Shown: in pieces, positions 10,852 through 21,238 of the stretch
Numbering within the stretch: the stretch's first letter is position 1
How the letters are laid out: every line of letters starts with the position of its first letter
Assembly: GCF_001761485.1 (NCBI RefSeq)
Contig: NC_090773.1
Location: forward strand, 2,914,001-2,978,000
DNA from: Yarrowia lipolytica
Taxonomy: Eukaryota; Ascomycota; Dipodascomycetes; Dipodascales
Direction of reading: 5' to 3'
DNA: 64,000 nt
The notes under the pieces: generated by a model
The model's input: the letters and a program-made list of their open reading frames with translations, nothing else
Databases searched by the model: none
Told to the model about the DNA's origin: nothing
Position numbers and translations under genes: made by a program

Positions 10852-11872
10852 GTTGTGTGTGGTGATGTTGTATGGTGGTCGAATGCAAGGTTCGTGACTG
10901 TCTGGGGACTAAGTTAGGAGTATGTAATTCGGAGTAATTAAACCATAGGGGCGATTTTGGAGAAAATACAAAAAAACGAAATAAAATAGATGGACATAGA
11001 ATGAAGCGGAGGATTATTAATCAGAAGCAACATAAAACATTATCGAATTGAAAAAAAACGAAAACTCTCACTCAGCCTCCCCAATATGAGACATACGCAC
11101 TGTATGAAGGCTATGGGAAAGACGTTTTACATTCAGAAGAAGCCATGAAGGAGATATTCTCTTGGAAATGCTGCTAATCAACTCGGTACGTACCCTGGAT
11201 TAGATTCATAAAAGTTTTATTCAATACATATACCTCTAGATACCAATGTACATACAACCTAGAGTTGTGTTACGTCAGCAAAAGGCACCTATTTTTTTTC
11301 TTTTTTTTCTGCATATACATTTTTTTTTCTTTTTGTTATCTACAAGTACAGTACTAACCAACTAACTACTTACGAATGGCAAATGTCTTTAAAGAGACCC
11401 AATTAAACTCCCCTTAAAAATCTCAGAACTCTAGTTTTCTAGATATTTCACTTTCGCACTGGAATCAAGCTAGTCAGAATGTCAAGCTGACCATAGAACG
11501 CTCAACAACGCCCATTTAACCAGTCTAATTGAATGTATATAATACTCATGTCAAGAGCGCAATCCTGGTCAACTTCTCATGATGTCAGCTCCAAAACTGA
11601 GCGTCTCGTAGAACTTCCAGCCGGTTTCTATTTTTGGAACCCGTCTATAACTGCTGTAAGAAGATACCAAATCGGCTTCTGAGCTGAAAATACCTCAATG
11701 AAACGACGCGCGAAAATTCCAATCACGTGACCTCGCTATGAGGTCGACAGACGGGAAATATCTCGATTAGCTCTGAGACAGCAGCCCCGCTGGAGGCTCA
11801 TCACATGACCGTTGCAGCCGCCCCGGTCCCCGGCTGAAGGTCACGTGACCATCTACAACGGGGGAGAGGCGC

Positions 11873-11938
11873 TCGCTTTTGATGACTAAGTAAGTCGCTT
11901 TTGATGACTAAGTAAGTCGCTTTTGATGACTGAGTAAG
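11873..11938. repeat. Three tandem 22-bp repeats carrying TGACTAA
   Basis: Units are 11873-11894, 11895-11916 and 11917-11938. The first two are identical; the third has TGACTGAG in place of TGACTAAG. A partial fourth copy starts at 11939. TGACTAA is the complement of TTAGTCA, a Yap1/AP-1-type site. Which gene, if any, it serves is unclear; KIN1 starts 2 kb away. Confidence 0.85.
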
Positions 11939-13525
11939 TCGCTCTCGTTGATTTCGAATTCGCTTACACAACAGGTGCTGTATGGTTTTCTGTCTCTTTA
12001 CACCTTTGAGCACATGATGCTGGAGGCGGGGTCAGACCCATAAAATACCAAAACCTGTTGAGGAGTGCATTAGTCAGCTCCTGTTTAGTCAGCAGACAAT
12101 ATACCTGTCTTGTGTATCTGTCGTATTAATCGCAGGGCTGGCTGTGGAGGCTGGATTTGTGGTATTTTTAGAGTTGAAAATGGAGAGACTGGAAGGGGGT
12201 GTTTATACTGATAATTTGAAATTTAAAGACCATAGCCGTGGTCAGACAAGCTCCAGAGTGATCCCATTCCATGTCCAAAGGTGGATTTTGTTATCAGTTT
12301 TTTTTTTTTTTCTATTCTTATTGACTCTTAGGATTTCTGATTTTCATGAGGGTTAAATTAGGTTGAGGTGGTTGATGAGTGATATGCGTTTGGCTATCAT
12401 AGGGATTTGGAATTGAGATGGAAAAAATCGTATCGGATGCAGCGTTCTTTGAGGTATTTATTTCTCTTTTGCTCGGTTTTATTCGCAATTTATTCAATTA
12501 GTTGCGTTGAAATCAGTTTCTACGGACTGCACTCTATTGGGTTTAATAATGAGCGACTTTATGGTCTAGAGATGATGCCCAGAAAGAGCAGGAGAAATTT
12601 CTAGGGCGGATATATTTCCAATAAATGAGCAAAAAAACAAAAAAGTATAAGTAGCAAGTACTTGTATCGAGATTTCCCCAGTTTTAATAATTCGGATAGA
12701 TGCCATTTATTTCATAGCAGCCACCGCACAAACAACTACAGTAATAGCCCCATTTCTGTATCTCCATTGGGACAGCAACATTGGACGGGACTTTTGGTAC
12801 AAGTATCCCGTGACCTCCCAATTGGGACAGCCGAAAAGTAATGTCTATCTCCGACGAGCACGACATGAATATTTCTTGCTACCGAGCCCCGATTGCAGCC
12901 GGAGATGGCCCCCAAAGGAGCCACGACGGCTCGAGAAATGTTTCCGAGTCTTTCTGCGCCGGTATCTCTGCATCTGGCCGACCTACAGCGTTTTCCGGTG
13001 TTGCGGCCCGCTGCAGACTCTGCAGAAGCGCCAAAACACTGCTGTGGGCTATCGCGGACTAATACCACAGCTTGCACGGCTTTTGCGTCGCTGGTCTCGG
13101 TGCTATATCAAACTTTGACTCTTGGGCATTGTTTCTTTACATGACTGTACATGTAGGTACACTGTAATAGGCTATAAATTGGGGGTGGTGGTTATTAGGC
13201 GGAGCAAGAGTAGGCGGAGTGTAGAATGGGCTGTGATGACCGCAGAGCTTCGCGGAGACTCGGGTTGTAATCTCCGTAGCAGAATTGACCGATTTCCGTT
13301 TTCCCAAAGGTGCTGGAGCCCCCGCAACCTCTCCATCTATTCTTCTCCCCCAAATCCTTACTACTCCCAACCTGCATATCGCAACCTGACATCTCTCTCA
13401 CGACTAGGACCACTTGACCACCCCCTCCATTCTTCGGACTTCTTCGATTGGCGGTCCAGCAGGTATCAGGCCGAGTTCTTTGAGCGACGACAGCAGTTGC
13501 GCAGCGGCAGAAAGTGACTGGTCAC

Positions 13526-13569
13526 GTGAGTATTGCGGTTTGTGTGGAAATTCGCGCATGCTAACACAG
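13526..13569 (+). other. Probable 44-nt leader intron of KIN1
   Basis: GTGAGT at 13526-13531 pairs with GCTAACACAG ending at 13569, both matching the Yarrowia splice consensus. Removing it deletes an ATG at 13558-13560, the only ATG seen between about 13400 and the KIN1 start at 13895. The spliced leader would therefore have no upstream ATG. Confidence 0.6.
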
Positions 13570-13786
13570 ACAAGACACCAGAGACACAAAACGGAAGACT
13601 TCGAAACGACATCATCAAGTGCGCAGCGCGACACAAGACCAGCGACAGACAGATTAGCAAGCGTCGACAAAACGACTCCCGGCGTATTATTCTTGCTCTC
13701 GACTTTGCCACTGTCTACATTCGACCCAAAACACACATCCACGGACCCACATCAAGCTCCCGTGATCAACGGACAAGTATCTAAGG

Positions 13787-13809
13787 CCCCCCCCCCCCCC
13801 CCCCCCCCC
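13787..13809 (+). repeat. Run of 23 cytosines
   Basis: This uninterrupted C tract is followed by ACCCC, 86-108 bp upstream of the KIN1 ATG and inside its likely 5' leader. The exact length may vary between strains or be affected by sequencing error. Confidence 0.9.
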
Positions 13810-13894
13810 ACCCCAAACCCTCCGTGACCCCACAATATTAGTGCAGTCACCCCATATCACATCACACACAACCTCTGTCTCTACCCCTTCTAGC

Positions 13895-16846
13895 ATGACA
13901 GAACCAATGACATCACCGGCACCAGTGCCGGCGCCTCCCCCCGAGAAACGGATGCAGAAACGACGCTCAATCGGCGAGTGGGACTTTGTGAAAACAATCG
14001 GAGCAGGCTCGATGGGCCAGGTTAAACTCGCCAAGTCCAGAGTCACCGGCGAGCTCTGCGCCGTCAAAGTGATCCCGAAGGCCACAGCCCAGCACAAGCG
14101 ACCGCCCGATGAAGAGGCCAAGGAGTCGGACATCAGCAAAGACATCCGAACGGTCCGAGAGGCAGCCATTGGCAAACTACTGCACCACAAGTACATTTGC
14201 GAAATGCGCGAAATGTACACCATGACGAACCACTACTACATGGTGTTTGAGTACGTGGCTGGAGGCCAGATGCTGGACTACATCATTTCGCATGGCTCTT
14301 TGAAAGAACGACACGCGCGAAAGTTTGCTCGAGCCATCGGATCGGCTCTGGACTACTGCCACCAGAACAGTATCGTGCACCGGGATCTCAAGATTGAGAA
14401 CATTTTGATTTCAAAGTCCGGAGATATCAAGCTGATTGATTTTGGCCTCTCGAATCTGTTTGCGCCCAATTCCCAGCTCAAGACCTTTTGCGGCTCGCTG
14501 TATTTTGCAGCCCCCGAGCTGCTGAAGGCACGACCGTACATTGGCCCCGAGGTCGATGTGTGGTCGTTTGGCGTAGTTCTCTACGTCCTGGTGTGCGGCA
14601 AGGTCCCCTTTGATGACAAGAACATGCCGCTACTGCACGCCAAAATCAAGCAGGGCAAGGTTGAGTATCCCAACTTTCTGAGCCCCGAGTGCAAGGACAT
14701 TTTGGCACGTATGCTCGTGGTCAATCCGCTACAGCGAGCTACGCTGGCGGAAATTCTGCAGCACCCATGGATGAGCAGGGGCTACGAAGGCCCTCCCGAC
14801 TCGTACATTCCATACAGAGAGCCTCTGACGCTGCCCCTGGACCCACAGGTTGTCCAGGAGATGAGCGGTTTCGAATTTGGCTCTGAGGCCGAAATCGCCC
14901 AGAATCTGGCGGCGCTTCTTGAATCGCCAGAGTACATCTTAGCCTGCCACAACTGGTACAAGGCACACGAGAGCTCGCCGTCTACCTCCCGGTTCTCGTT
15001 CGACCTGCTCAAACGAACGAGCGGTGGCATGGGTGGTGGATCATCAGATTCCATTGATCTGACCGCCACCCCTATGAGTACTGCCGATCCCACAGCGGCC
15101 TACCACCCACTCATTAGCGTGTACTACCTGGTGCGTGAGCGATTGGAACGGGACGCTCGAAGAGAGCAAGAGCGGGCTGGTGCCCCCTTTGTGGGCTATC
15201 GTCAGGGCGCCGGGAGCGGCAGTGGCAGCGACGAGTTTGGTCATCATTCTGGCCACCATTCTGGTCATCAACATAGTCACAGCGGCCATGTGAGCATTCC
15301 AGCTCCTCCCACAGTGGTGCCTCCTCCTGAGGCTGCTCACTCGCACCACACCCACACCCACAGTCAGTACTCGCCATTCCTGTCTGGCCAGGGTCCCTCC
15401 CGAGCACGTGCTCGAACCCACGGTGCTTCCGACCTGCAGCCCCCGCAGCAGCATGGTGCACATGGACAGCCCCAGGCGCCCCAGCGGGCGTATGACGCGC
15501 CTCACGACCACCACCAGGGTGGCCAACCGGGACCGCAGCCGCACCAGCTCGCATCCCCGCCTCCGCTGTCGCCTCCGCCTCAGCAATACTCCTTCCCCGA
15601 AAAGAAGGAACCGAGTCTGGCATCATCGCTGCTCCGGCGGTTCTCATCTCGACGAAGCAAGCCCAGCGACAGCAGCAACCACGCGCCAGAGCCTCCCTCG
15701 CCAGGCGGGCGACTCAAGGTACAGCAGCCAAGCTCTCCTCTTGGCAGATCAACGTCTGTCAACGAGAAGCAGGCTCGAAAACCGGTTGGATACGGCACTC
15801 CTGGCACTCCCAGCAGCGCGAAGTTCTCTTCGGGGACACCCGGCAGTCCTCTGCGCAAGCGAGCGGTCCATTCGGCATCTCCATCGGTGGATATGGCTGG
15901 TCTTGGGGTTCCTCACATGCCCAGCGCATCTTCTAACGCTTCTGGCTCTCATGTGACCCCCCACTCGTCTCAGGACGGCGTCGACGGGCCTCCGCAGACT
16001 CCTCCTACGCGACCCACGGCAACTTTCGCGCCTGGTTCTGCCCAGCAGCCGCCAACTACCACCCGAAAGCAGTACCACCCATCTGCGCGGGCGAAGTCAA
16101 TGGGTCACGTGCGCAAAGAGTCAATCAACACCAAGGCGGCGGCTCCTCCTTCGGAGTCCATGCCTCCTGTTCCTCAAGAGTTTGAGGATGACGTCGCCCC
16201 TGTGCAGTCGCGTCAGCACCACGTTAAGATGGACGACGTGGATCTGGCAGACCACACGCCTACACCCTCGATCGACTATCCTAAGCAGGTATTCCTCAAG
16301 GGTTTCTTTTCCGTGCAGTCGACGTCCACCAAGTCTTTGCCGTTTATTCGGTCTGACATTATCCGTGTACTGACTCAGCTGGGCGTGCGGTTCAAGGAGA
16401 TCCGGGGTGGATTCATGTGCATCCACGAGCCCAGCCTTGCGCGTGAAGAAGACCCTTCGCCCGGCCACCTGAGTCCACGGGTGGATACGGGCGATACATC
16501 GAGCTTGTCGCCTCCCGGCTCGCCTGCGAATGCTCACTGGCGTAAGCTGTCGTTTAACGGAAGAAGACGGGATCATTCTGGTTCCGGCCACTTTGATTTC
16601 TCCGACGACTTCTCTTGTGACTCGTTTGGCGGCTCTACGGAGCGGCATCATGCCCAGGGCGGAGGCAGTGATATGTTGGGCTACACAGCGACAAATTCGT
16701 CGGTGCGAACGCCGCTGCAGTTTGAGATTTACATTGTCAAGGTTCCGATTCTGTCGCTGCATGGAGTGCAGTTTAAGAAGATGACGGGTAACTCGTGGCA
16801 ATATAAGAATCTGGCGGGTAAGATTTTGGCTGAGCTGAAGTTATAG
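13895..16846 (+). CDS. KIN1: Kin1/Kin2-family (MARK/PAR-1) serine/threonine kinase
   Basis: The predicted protein has 983 aa. The open frame runs 18 codons further upstream but begins there with GTG, so the first ATG (MTEPMTSP) is used. The kinase domain spans residues about 27-293: glycine loop GAGSMG (36-41), HRDLK (162-166), DFG (182-184), activation-loop Thr197 in LKTFCGS, then AAPEL. A long Ser/Pro/His-rich linker follows. The C-terminus is a KA1 domain ending in AELKL, the hallmark of Kin1/MARK kinases. In budding yeast Kin1 and Kin2 act at the plasma membrane in polarised exocytosis and also in the unfolded-protein response. The leader holds a probable short intron and a C23 run. Confidence 0.93.
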   Translation: MTEPMTSPAPVPAPPPEKRMQKRRSIGEWDFVKTIGAGSMGQVKLAKSRVTGELCAVKVIPKATAQHKRPPDEEAKESDISKDIRTVREAAIGKLLHHKYICEMREMYTMTNHYYMVFEYVAGGQMLDYIISHGSLKERHARKFARAIGSALDYCHQNSIVHRDLKIENILISKSGDIKLIDFGLSNLFAPNSQLKTFCGSLYFAAPELLKARPYIGPEVDVWSFGVVLYVLVCGKVPFDDKNMPLLHAKIKQGKVEYPNFLSPECKDILARMLVVNPLQRATLAEILQHPWMSRGYEGPPDSYIPYREPLTLPLDPQVVQEMSGFEFGSEAEIAQNLAALLESPEYILACHNWYKAHESSPSTSRFSFDLLKRTSGGMGGGSSDSIDLTATPMSTADPTAAYHPLISVYYLVRERLERDARREQERAGAPFVGYRQGAGSGSGSDEFGHHSGHHSGHQHSHSGHVSIPAPPTVVPPPEAAHSHHTHTHSQYSPFLSGQGPSRARARTHGASDLQPPQQHGAHGQPQAPQRAYDAPHDHHQGGQPGPQPHQLASPPPLSPPPQQYSFPEKKEPSLASSLLRRFSSRRSKPSDSSNHAPEPPSPGGRLKVQQPSSPLGRSTSVNEKQARKPVGYGTPGTPSSAKFSSGTPGSPLRKRAVHSASPSVDMAGLGVPHMPSASSNASGSHVTPHSSQDGVDGPPQTPPTRPTATFAPGSAQQPPTTTRKQYHPSARAKSMGHVRKESINTKAAAPPSESMPPVPQEFEDDVAPVQSRQHHVKMDDVDLADHTPTPSIDYPKQVFLKGFFSVQSTSTKSLPFIRSDIIRVLTQLGVRFKEIRGGFMCIHEPSLAREEDPSPGHLSPRVDTGDTSSLSPPGSPANAHWRKLSFNGRRRDHSGSGHFDFSDDFSCDSFGGSTERHHAQGGGSDMLGYTATNSSVRTPLQFEIYIVKVPILSLHGVQFKKMTGNSWQYKNLAGKILAELKL

Positions 16847-19029
16847 GTGGCGAAGACCGTAGGTCTTAGCAGACAAGAAGCTGTCATGAGTTGGAGAAGC
16901 AAGAAGCAGCTACAAGTAGTCTGCGGGATTGAGCAGCAAGAAACAAATAGCTGCAACTACAATACTCATTGGAGGTACATAATAATAGAGCACTTATCAT
17001 AGACTGCTTGGATAGAGGAGAAGAGGTGTGATTGGGGGCTCGACGGGATGTGTTGTTGGAAGAAGTTTGATGACAGGCGGTCTAGAGGGGCTCTAGAGGT
17101 GTAGTCTGGGGATGTCTGTCTAAACTGGCTTCATATGTAGTAAGTTTGGTAGAGTGGATCACTTCCAAGACAGTAGGGCTACCATGGAACAAGTTTTACT
17201 GAACTAAGTCTTGGCTCAATGGTAGAGGTTTACAGATGTTGTTACGGTCTAATGTGAAATCTTTTGCGGGTGTTTGGGTCCGTTATAAAGTGAATATCTC
17301 TACGGAGAGGTTCTTGTTCGACAAGTTGGTTAAGTCGGATTGAAAATATGGGATTGAAGGCATTTCCAAAAGGAAAACAACTCCAAAAGCTCCAAAAAAT
17401 TACTCCAGAAAGAAATCAGACGTCTGATCTTCTCCTAAAGACAAATGTCTCCAACTTATATTCAGTCACAGGTGAAACATGTGTGTTTGGCCATCATTTC
17501 AGGATTCGTTAATGGTGTTCTTTTGGCTAGTCCATCCGCTTAGCGGTTGGAATTTGGTCAGTATCAGCTGTTCTATGTCTCAGATAGCTATCCAGGTGCG
17601 GCAACTAGGGTCAATCAGAGCAATGTTCAGGTCAATGTTCAGGTCAATAGGTTCGGGTACATACAGTGTATGTACTGTAGCCCCCCATGCTGGTTCCGTT
17701 CGTTTCAAACCACTCCTTCCTTCCTGCGGGCTTCGACATTGGATCAAGATGCGACTCGAAACACACTCCAGGCTAGATGATGGCCAAAATACCATCGAAA
17801 CTGGCGGAAGCAGCGACATTGCTGGTCACTCTCGCCAGACGAGTCTTTGGGCTGGGTGTTCGGGATGAGCGGAATGAGCCTGGCTGACTTACCACTCTCG
17901 GATCATCCAACTCTGTCATCCCTCTTCACTCTTTGACTCCTTCAACTGACGCTGTCTCGCCCTCACCACCCTCCGAACTCTGACGCACACACAGCCTTAT
18001 CCAGGTGCAGGGTGCATGGCTTGAAAATATAAATTGGTGAGACATTTCCAAAATTTAAAAACGCCATGGGGAAGAGTTTGATGTGACAAATCCAGCCCCG
18101 TTCCCCGTCAATCGATCCGAACACTGGAAACCCGTCTTTAGTCCACTAACTCGACACTCCACTCTACAGAACGCTACAACCATAGCCTAAACTTTTCAGA
18201 CATCAATGCATGAAAATTGGAAATTGAGGTGAGACAACATGAAAAATATATTTTTTTGAAAAAAATTTGGAGCAAAGCAACTGTGAAACAAACAACGGCT
18301 AGACTGACGACAAGGAATGGCAAAAATCGTGAAAAATGGCAATTATTCGCAGCTAGTCCCGTGACCGGGAGATATTCGGTTGCCGGTTTACACAGATTTT
18401 CATTTAGCTGGATGATAAGGGAGTCTGAAGATCTGTCATGATGTTTTACATCAGATTAGTTTCGGGAGAGAAACAAAGGCCAGCTACAATATCACACCAG
18501 ATAAAAGAAGCAATTGAGAGACGACATAATGCCCATGATAAATTCTCTTTTCTCAGGTCATGTGACACACCAGATCACCTGATCCCATCTTCTCTGTCAG
18601 CTTATCACCACGGTCTTAGTCCATAAACTTGTACCAACAAGATACATACCACTGCAGTATGTACAGTAGCACATCTCGATGCCTCCTGAAATCGCACAAT
18701 AGGCAGTCAGATTAGGCAGTCAGATTAGTGCACTCACGTGGCTCGACCATATCAAGTCATGTGGCCCCTAGCAGTACGTCACGTGATCCAATCCACCATA
18801 CCACAACGAGTATCCTCTCTCCTTCGATGTATCTCTGATGACATCATACTACCTTTTTGGTCACTGATTAGGTTTAGAGAAGGGGGAAGATACGGTGGTA
18901 ATTGTCAGTATTACGGCGGCTAAAGTGGCTACCTGAAGGAAATAAACCCACAAAACTAGTCTCTAGATATGGTTTGGTGCGCAGACTCTTTTCAGCTGTC
19001 TCGCCAGCTCCTTTTGAAAAGTTTCACCA

Positions 19030-19184
19030 GGGTTAGGCCGCCAATTCAGTGCTTTCCCCCAGGTTAGGGTTGCTCCGTACTCTGGCTCGTGGTTTCAGAC
19101 AACGGAGCAATTGGGGTGACATTGATTGGAGACGCTGATAGTAGATTGGTCAGGGCTAGGGTAAGAGAATCCAGGGTTAGGGGG
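19030..19184 (+). promoter_or_regulatory. Cluster of TTAGGG-type motifs upstream of ARB1
   Basis: Four related motifs lie 240-395 bp before the ARB1 ATG: GGGTTAGG (19030-19037), GGTTAGGGTT (19062-19071), GGGCTAGGGTAAG (19153-19165) and GGGTTAGGGGG (19174-19184). They resemble the Yarrowia telomere repeat and the Tbf1/Tay1-type sites reported upstream of ribosome-related genes in several yeasts. Function is inferred. Confidence 0.5.
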
Positions 19185-19363
19185 TGACCGAGAGAAGAAG
19201 AAGCAAAAAAAATACCTTGGAAAAAACTGCACTTCCGCCGGTCTTGTCAGTGGGTAATCTAGCATCTGATTTTTTTCTCTTCTCCCATATTCCAGCAACT
19301 CAGTTCATCCGGGTAACACTTTCAAACCTTATTTTTAAACTTTCAAAAATTTTACACCTCCGT

Positions 19364-19370
19364 TATAAAA
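19364..19370 (+). promoter_or_regulatory. TATA box of ARB1
   Basis: TATAAAA lies 54-60 bp upstream of the ARB1 ATG, followed by a short leader ending in CAAAATGG. Confidence 0.6.
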
Positions 19371-19423
19371 GTGAGTACGGCAAAATCACCATCTTTCCAC
19401 AACACCAAAACACACTATACAAA

Positions 19424-21238
19424 ATGGCTGTGTCTTCCAGTAAAGCCAAGCGAGAAGCCAAGAAGGCCGAGAAGGCCGCCGCCAAGGCAAAGGCCGAGGG
19501 AAAGGAGGTTGGAAAGTCCGTGGACGAGATTGTGGCGGAGAACACTGAGAAGATCAAGGAGCTCAAGATGCAGAAGGACAAGGACGGTCTGTCGGATCGA
19601 GTTACCACCGGTGTGCTGGCCTCTCTGGAGACGTCACGTGATCTGAAGCTGACTTCTGTGTCGCTCAATTTCCACGGAAAAGTGCTGATTCAGGACTCCA
19701 CTCTCGAGCTCAACTACGGCCAGCGATATGGTCTTCTGGGAGAGAACGGATGTGGAAAGTCGACTTTCCTCAAGGCTTTGGCCGAGCGAGAGTACCCTGT
19801 TCCCGAAATTATCGACATCTATCTTCTGAACGAGCCTGCTGAGCCCTCCGAGTGGTCTGCTCTGGAGTACGTTGTGCGAGAGGCCGAGGCCGAGCTCAAG
19901 CGTCTGGAGCACCAGGTTGAGAAGATCCTTGAGGAGGATGGCCCCGAGTCGCCCATTCTGGAGGATCTGTACGAGCGAATTGACGACATGGACCCCACCA
20001 CCTTTGAGTCTCGAGCCTCTCTGATTCTGGTCGGTCTGGGTTTCAACTCCAAGACCATTAAGAAGAAGACCAAGGATATGTCTGGAGGATGGAAGATGCG
20101 AGTTGCTCTTGCCAAGGCTCTTTTCGTCAAGCCCACTCTTCTGCTGCTCGATGACCCCACTGCCCATCTGGATCTGGAGGCCTGTGTCTGGCTTGAAGAG
20201 TACCTCAAGAAGTGGCCTCGAACCCTGATTCTCGTGTCGCACTCCCAGGATTTCCTCAACGGAGTCTGCACCAACATGCTTGATATGCGAATGAAGAAGA
20301 TGCTACTGTACGGAGGAAACTATGACTCTTACGTCAAGACCCGAAACGAACAGGAGACCAACCAGATGAAGCAGTACCACAAGCAGCAGGAGGAAATCGC
20401 ACACATCAAGAAGTTCATTGCTTCCGCCGGTACTTACGCAAACCTGGTGCGACAGGCCAAGTCGCGACAGAAGATTCTGGACAAGATGGAGGCCGACGGT
20501 CTGATTGAGAAGGTGGTGCCCGACAAGGTGTTTGAGTTCCGATTCCCCGCCGTTGAGAAGCTGCCTCCTCCCGTTCTGTCTTTCGACAACATCACCTTCT
20601 CCTACTCTGGTAACCCCGAGGAGAACCTGTACGAGAACCTCAACTTTGGTGTTGATATGGACTCTCGAATCGCTCTGGTTGGTCCCAACGGTGTGGGTAA
20701 GTCCACTCTGCTGAAGCTCATGACCGGTCAGCTCCAGCCTACCGGAACCGAGGGCCGAATCTCGCGACACACCCATCTCAAGATTGGTGTCTACTCCCAG
20801 CATTCTCAGGACCAGCTGGATCTCACCAAGTCTTCTCTGGAGTTTGTCCGAGACAAGTTTTCCCACATTTCTCACGACTTCCAGTACTGGCGACAGCAGC
20901 TGGGTAGATTCGGACTTACTGGTGAGGGCCAGACTGCCCTCATGGCCACTCTTTCCGAGGGTCAGCGATCTCGAGTCGTTTTTGCCCTGCTTGCCATTGA
21001 GGCTCCTAACATGATTTTCCTTGATGAGCCTACTAACGGTCTGGATATTCCCACCATTGACTCGCTGGCTCAGGCCATCAACGAGTTTGACGGAGGAGTC
21101 GTGGTTGTTTCACACGATTTCCGACTGTTGGACAAGATCGCCAAGGATATTTTCGTGTGCGAGAACAAGACCGCTACCAGATGGGATGGCAGCATCTTGT
21201 CGTACAAGGCCAAGCTGGCCAAGAACGTGGTCGTTTAA
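19424..21238 (+). CDS. ARB1: ABC-F ATPase Arb1, ribosome biogenesis factor
   Basis: The predicted protein has 604 aa, close to the 610 aa of S. cerevisiae Arb1 (ABCF2). The first in-frame ATG (MAVSSSKAKR) is used; the longer frame would start at GTG. Order: a basic Lys/Ala-rich N-terminus (1-50), then ABC domain 1 with Walker A GENGCGKST (106-114), signature MSGGW (219-223) and Walker B LLLLDDPT (239-246). A helical linker follows (about 295-360). ABC domain 2 has Walker A GPNGVGKST (420-428), LSEGQ (510-514) and FLDEPT (532-537). There are no membrane segments. In yeast Arb1 is essential, shuttles between cytoplasm and nucleus, and supports 40S and 60S biogenesis. The conserved Leu residues encoded by CTG show standard decoding. 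Confidence 0.97.
   Translation: MAVSSSKAKREAKKAEKAAAKAKAEGKEVGKSVDEIVAENTEKIKELKMQKDKDGLSDRVTTGVLASLETSRDLKLTSVSLNFHGKVLIQDSTLELNYGQRYGLLGENGCGKSTFLKALAEREYPVPEIIDIYLLNEPAEPSEWSALEYVVREAEAELKRLEHQVEKILEEDGPESPILEDLYERIDDMDPTTFESRASLILVGLGFNSKTIKKKTKDMSGGWKMRVALAKALFVKPTLLLLDDPTAHLDLEACVWLEEYLKKWPRTLILVSHSQDFLNGVCTNMLDMRMKKMLLYGGNYDSYVKTRNEQETNQMKQYHKQQEEIAHIKKFIASAGTYANLVRQAKSRQKILDKMEADGLIEKVVPDKVFEFRFPAVEKLPPPVLSFDNITFSYSGNPEENLYENLNFGVDMDSRIALVGPNGVGKSTLLKLMTGQLQPTGTEGRISRHTHLKIGVYSQHSQDQLDLTKSSLEFVRDKFSHISHDFQYWRQQLGRFGLTGEGQTALMATLSEGQRSRVVFALLAIEAPNMIFLDEPTNGLDIPTIDSLAQAINEFDGGVVVVSHDFRLLDKIAKDIFVCENKTATRWDGSILSYKAKLAKNVVV

Larger units (their letters stand above)
10852..13894. other. 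Intergenic region and KIN1 leader
   Basis: This 3-kb gap contains TCACGTGA-type sites (near 11723 and 11840), a triplicated 22-bp repeat (11873-11938), T-rich tracts, and the probable KIN1 5' leader with a short intron (13526-13569) and a C run (13787-13809). Overlapping short frames at 12684-13144 are mutually contradictory and unsupported. Confidence 0.6.
16847..19423. other. Intergenic region with the ARB1 promoter
   Basis: No supported gene. There are TACAGTGTATGTACTGTAG-type motifs (17657-17680, 18655-18668), a TCACGTGA site near 18780, and the ARB1 promoter elements listed separately. The frame at 17479-17868 shows no domain. Confidence 0.6.

Noticed and set aside
12684-13144. Several overlapping frames on both strands
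   Set aside because: They conflict with each other, lack domains and show no coding bias.
19030-19184. Possible subtelomeric location based on TTAGGG-like repeats
   Set aside because: The motifs are short, spaced and flanked by housekeeping genes, with no tandem array.
19184-19423. 80-codon N-terminal extension of ARB1
   Set aside because: It starts at GTG and crosses the TATA box; the ATG at 19424 matches the family N-terminus.
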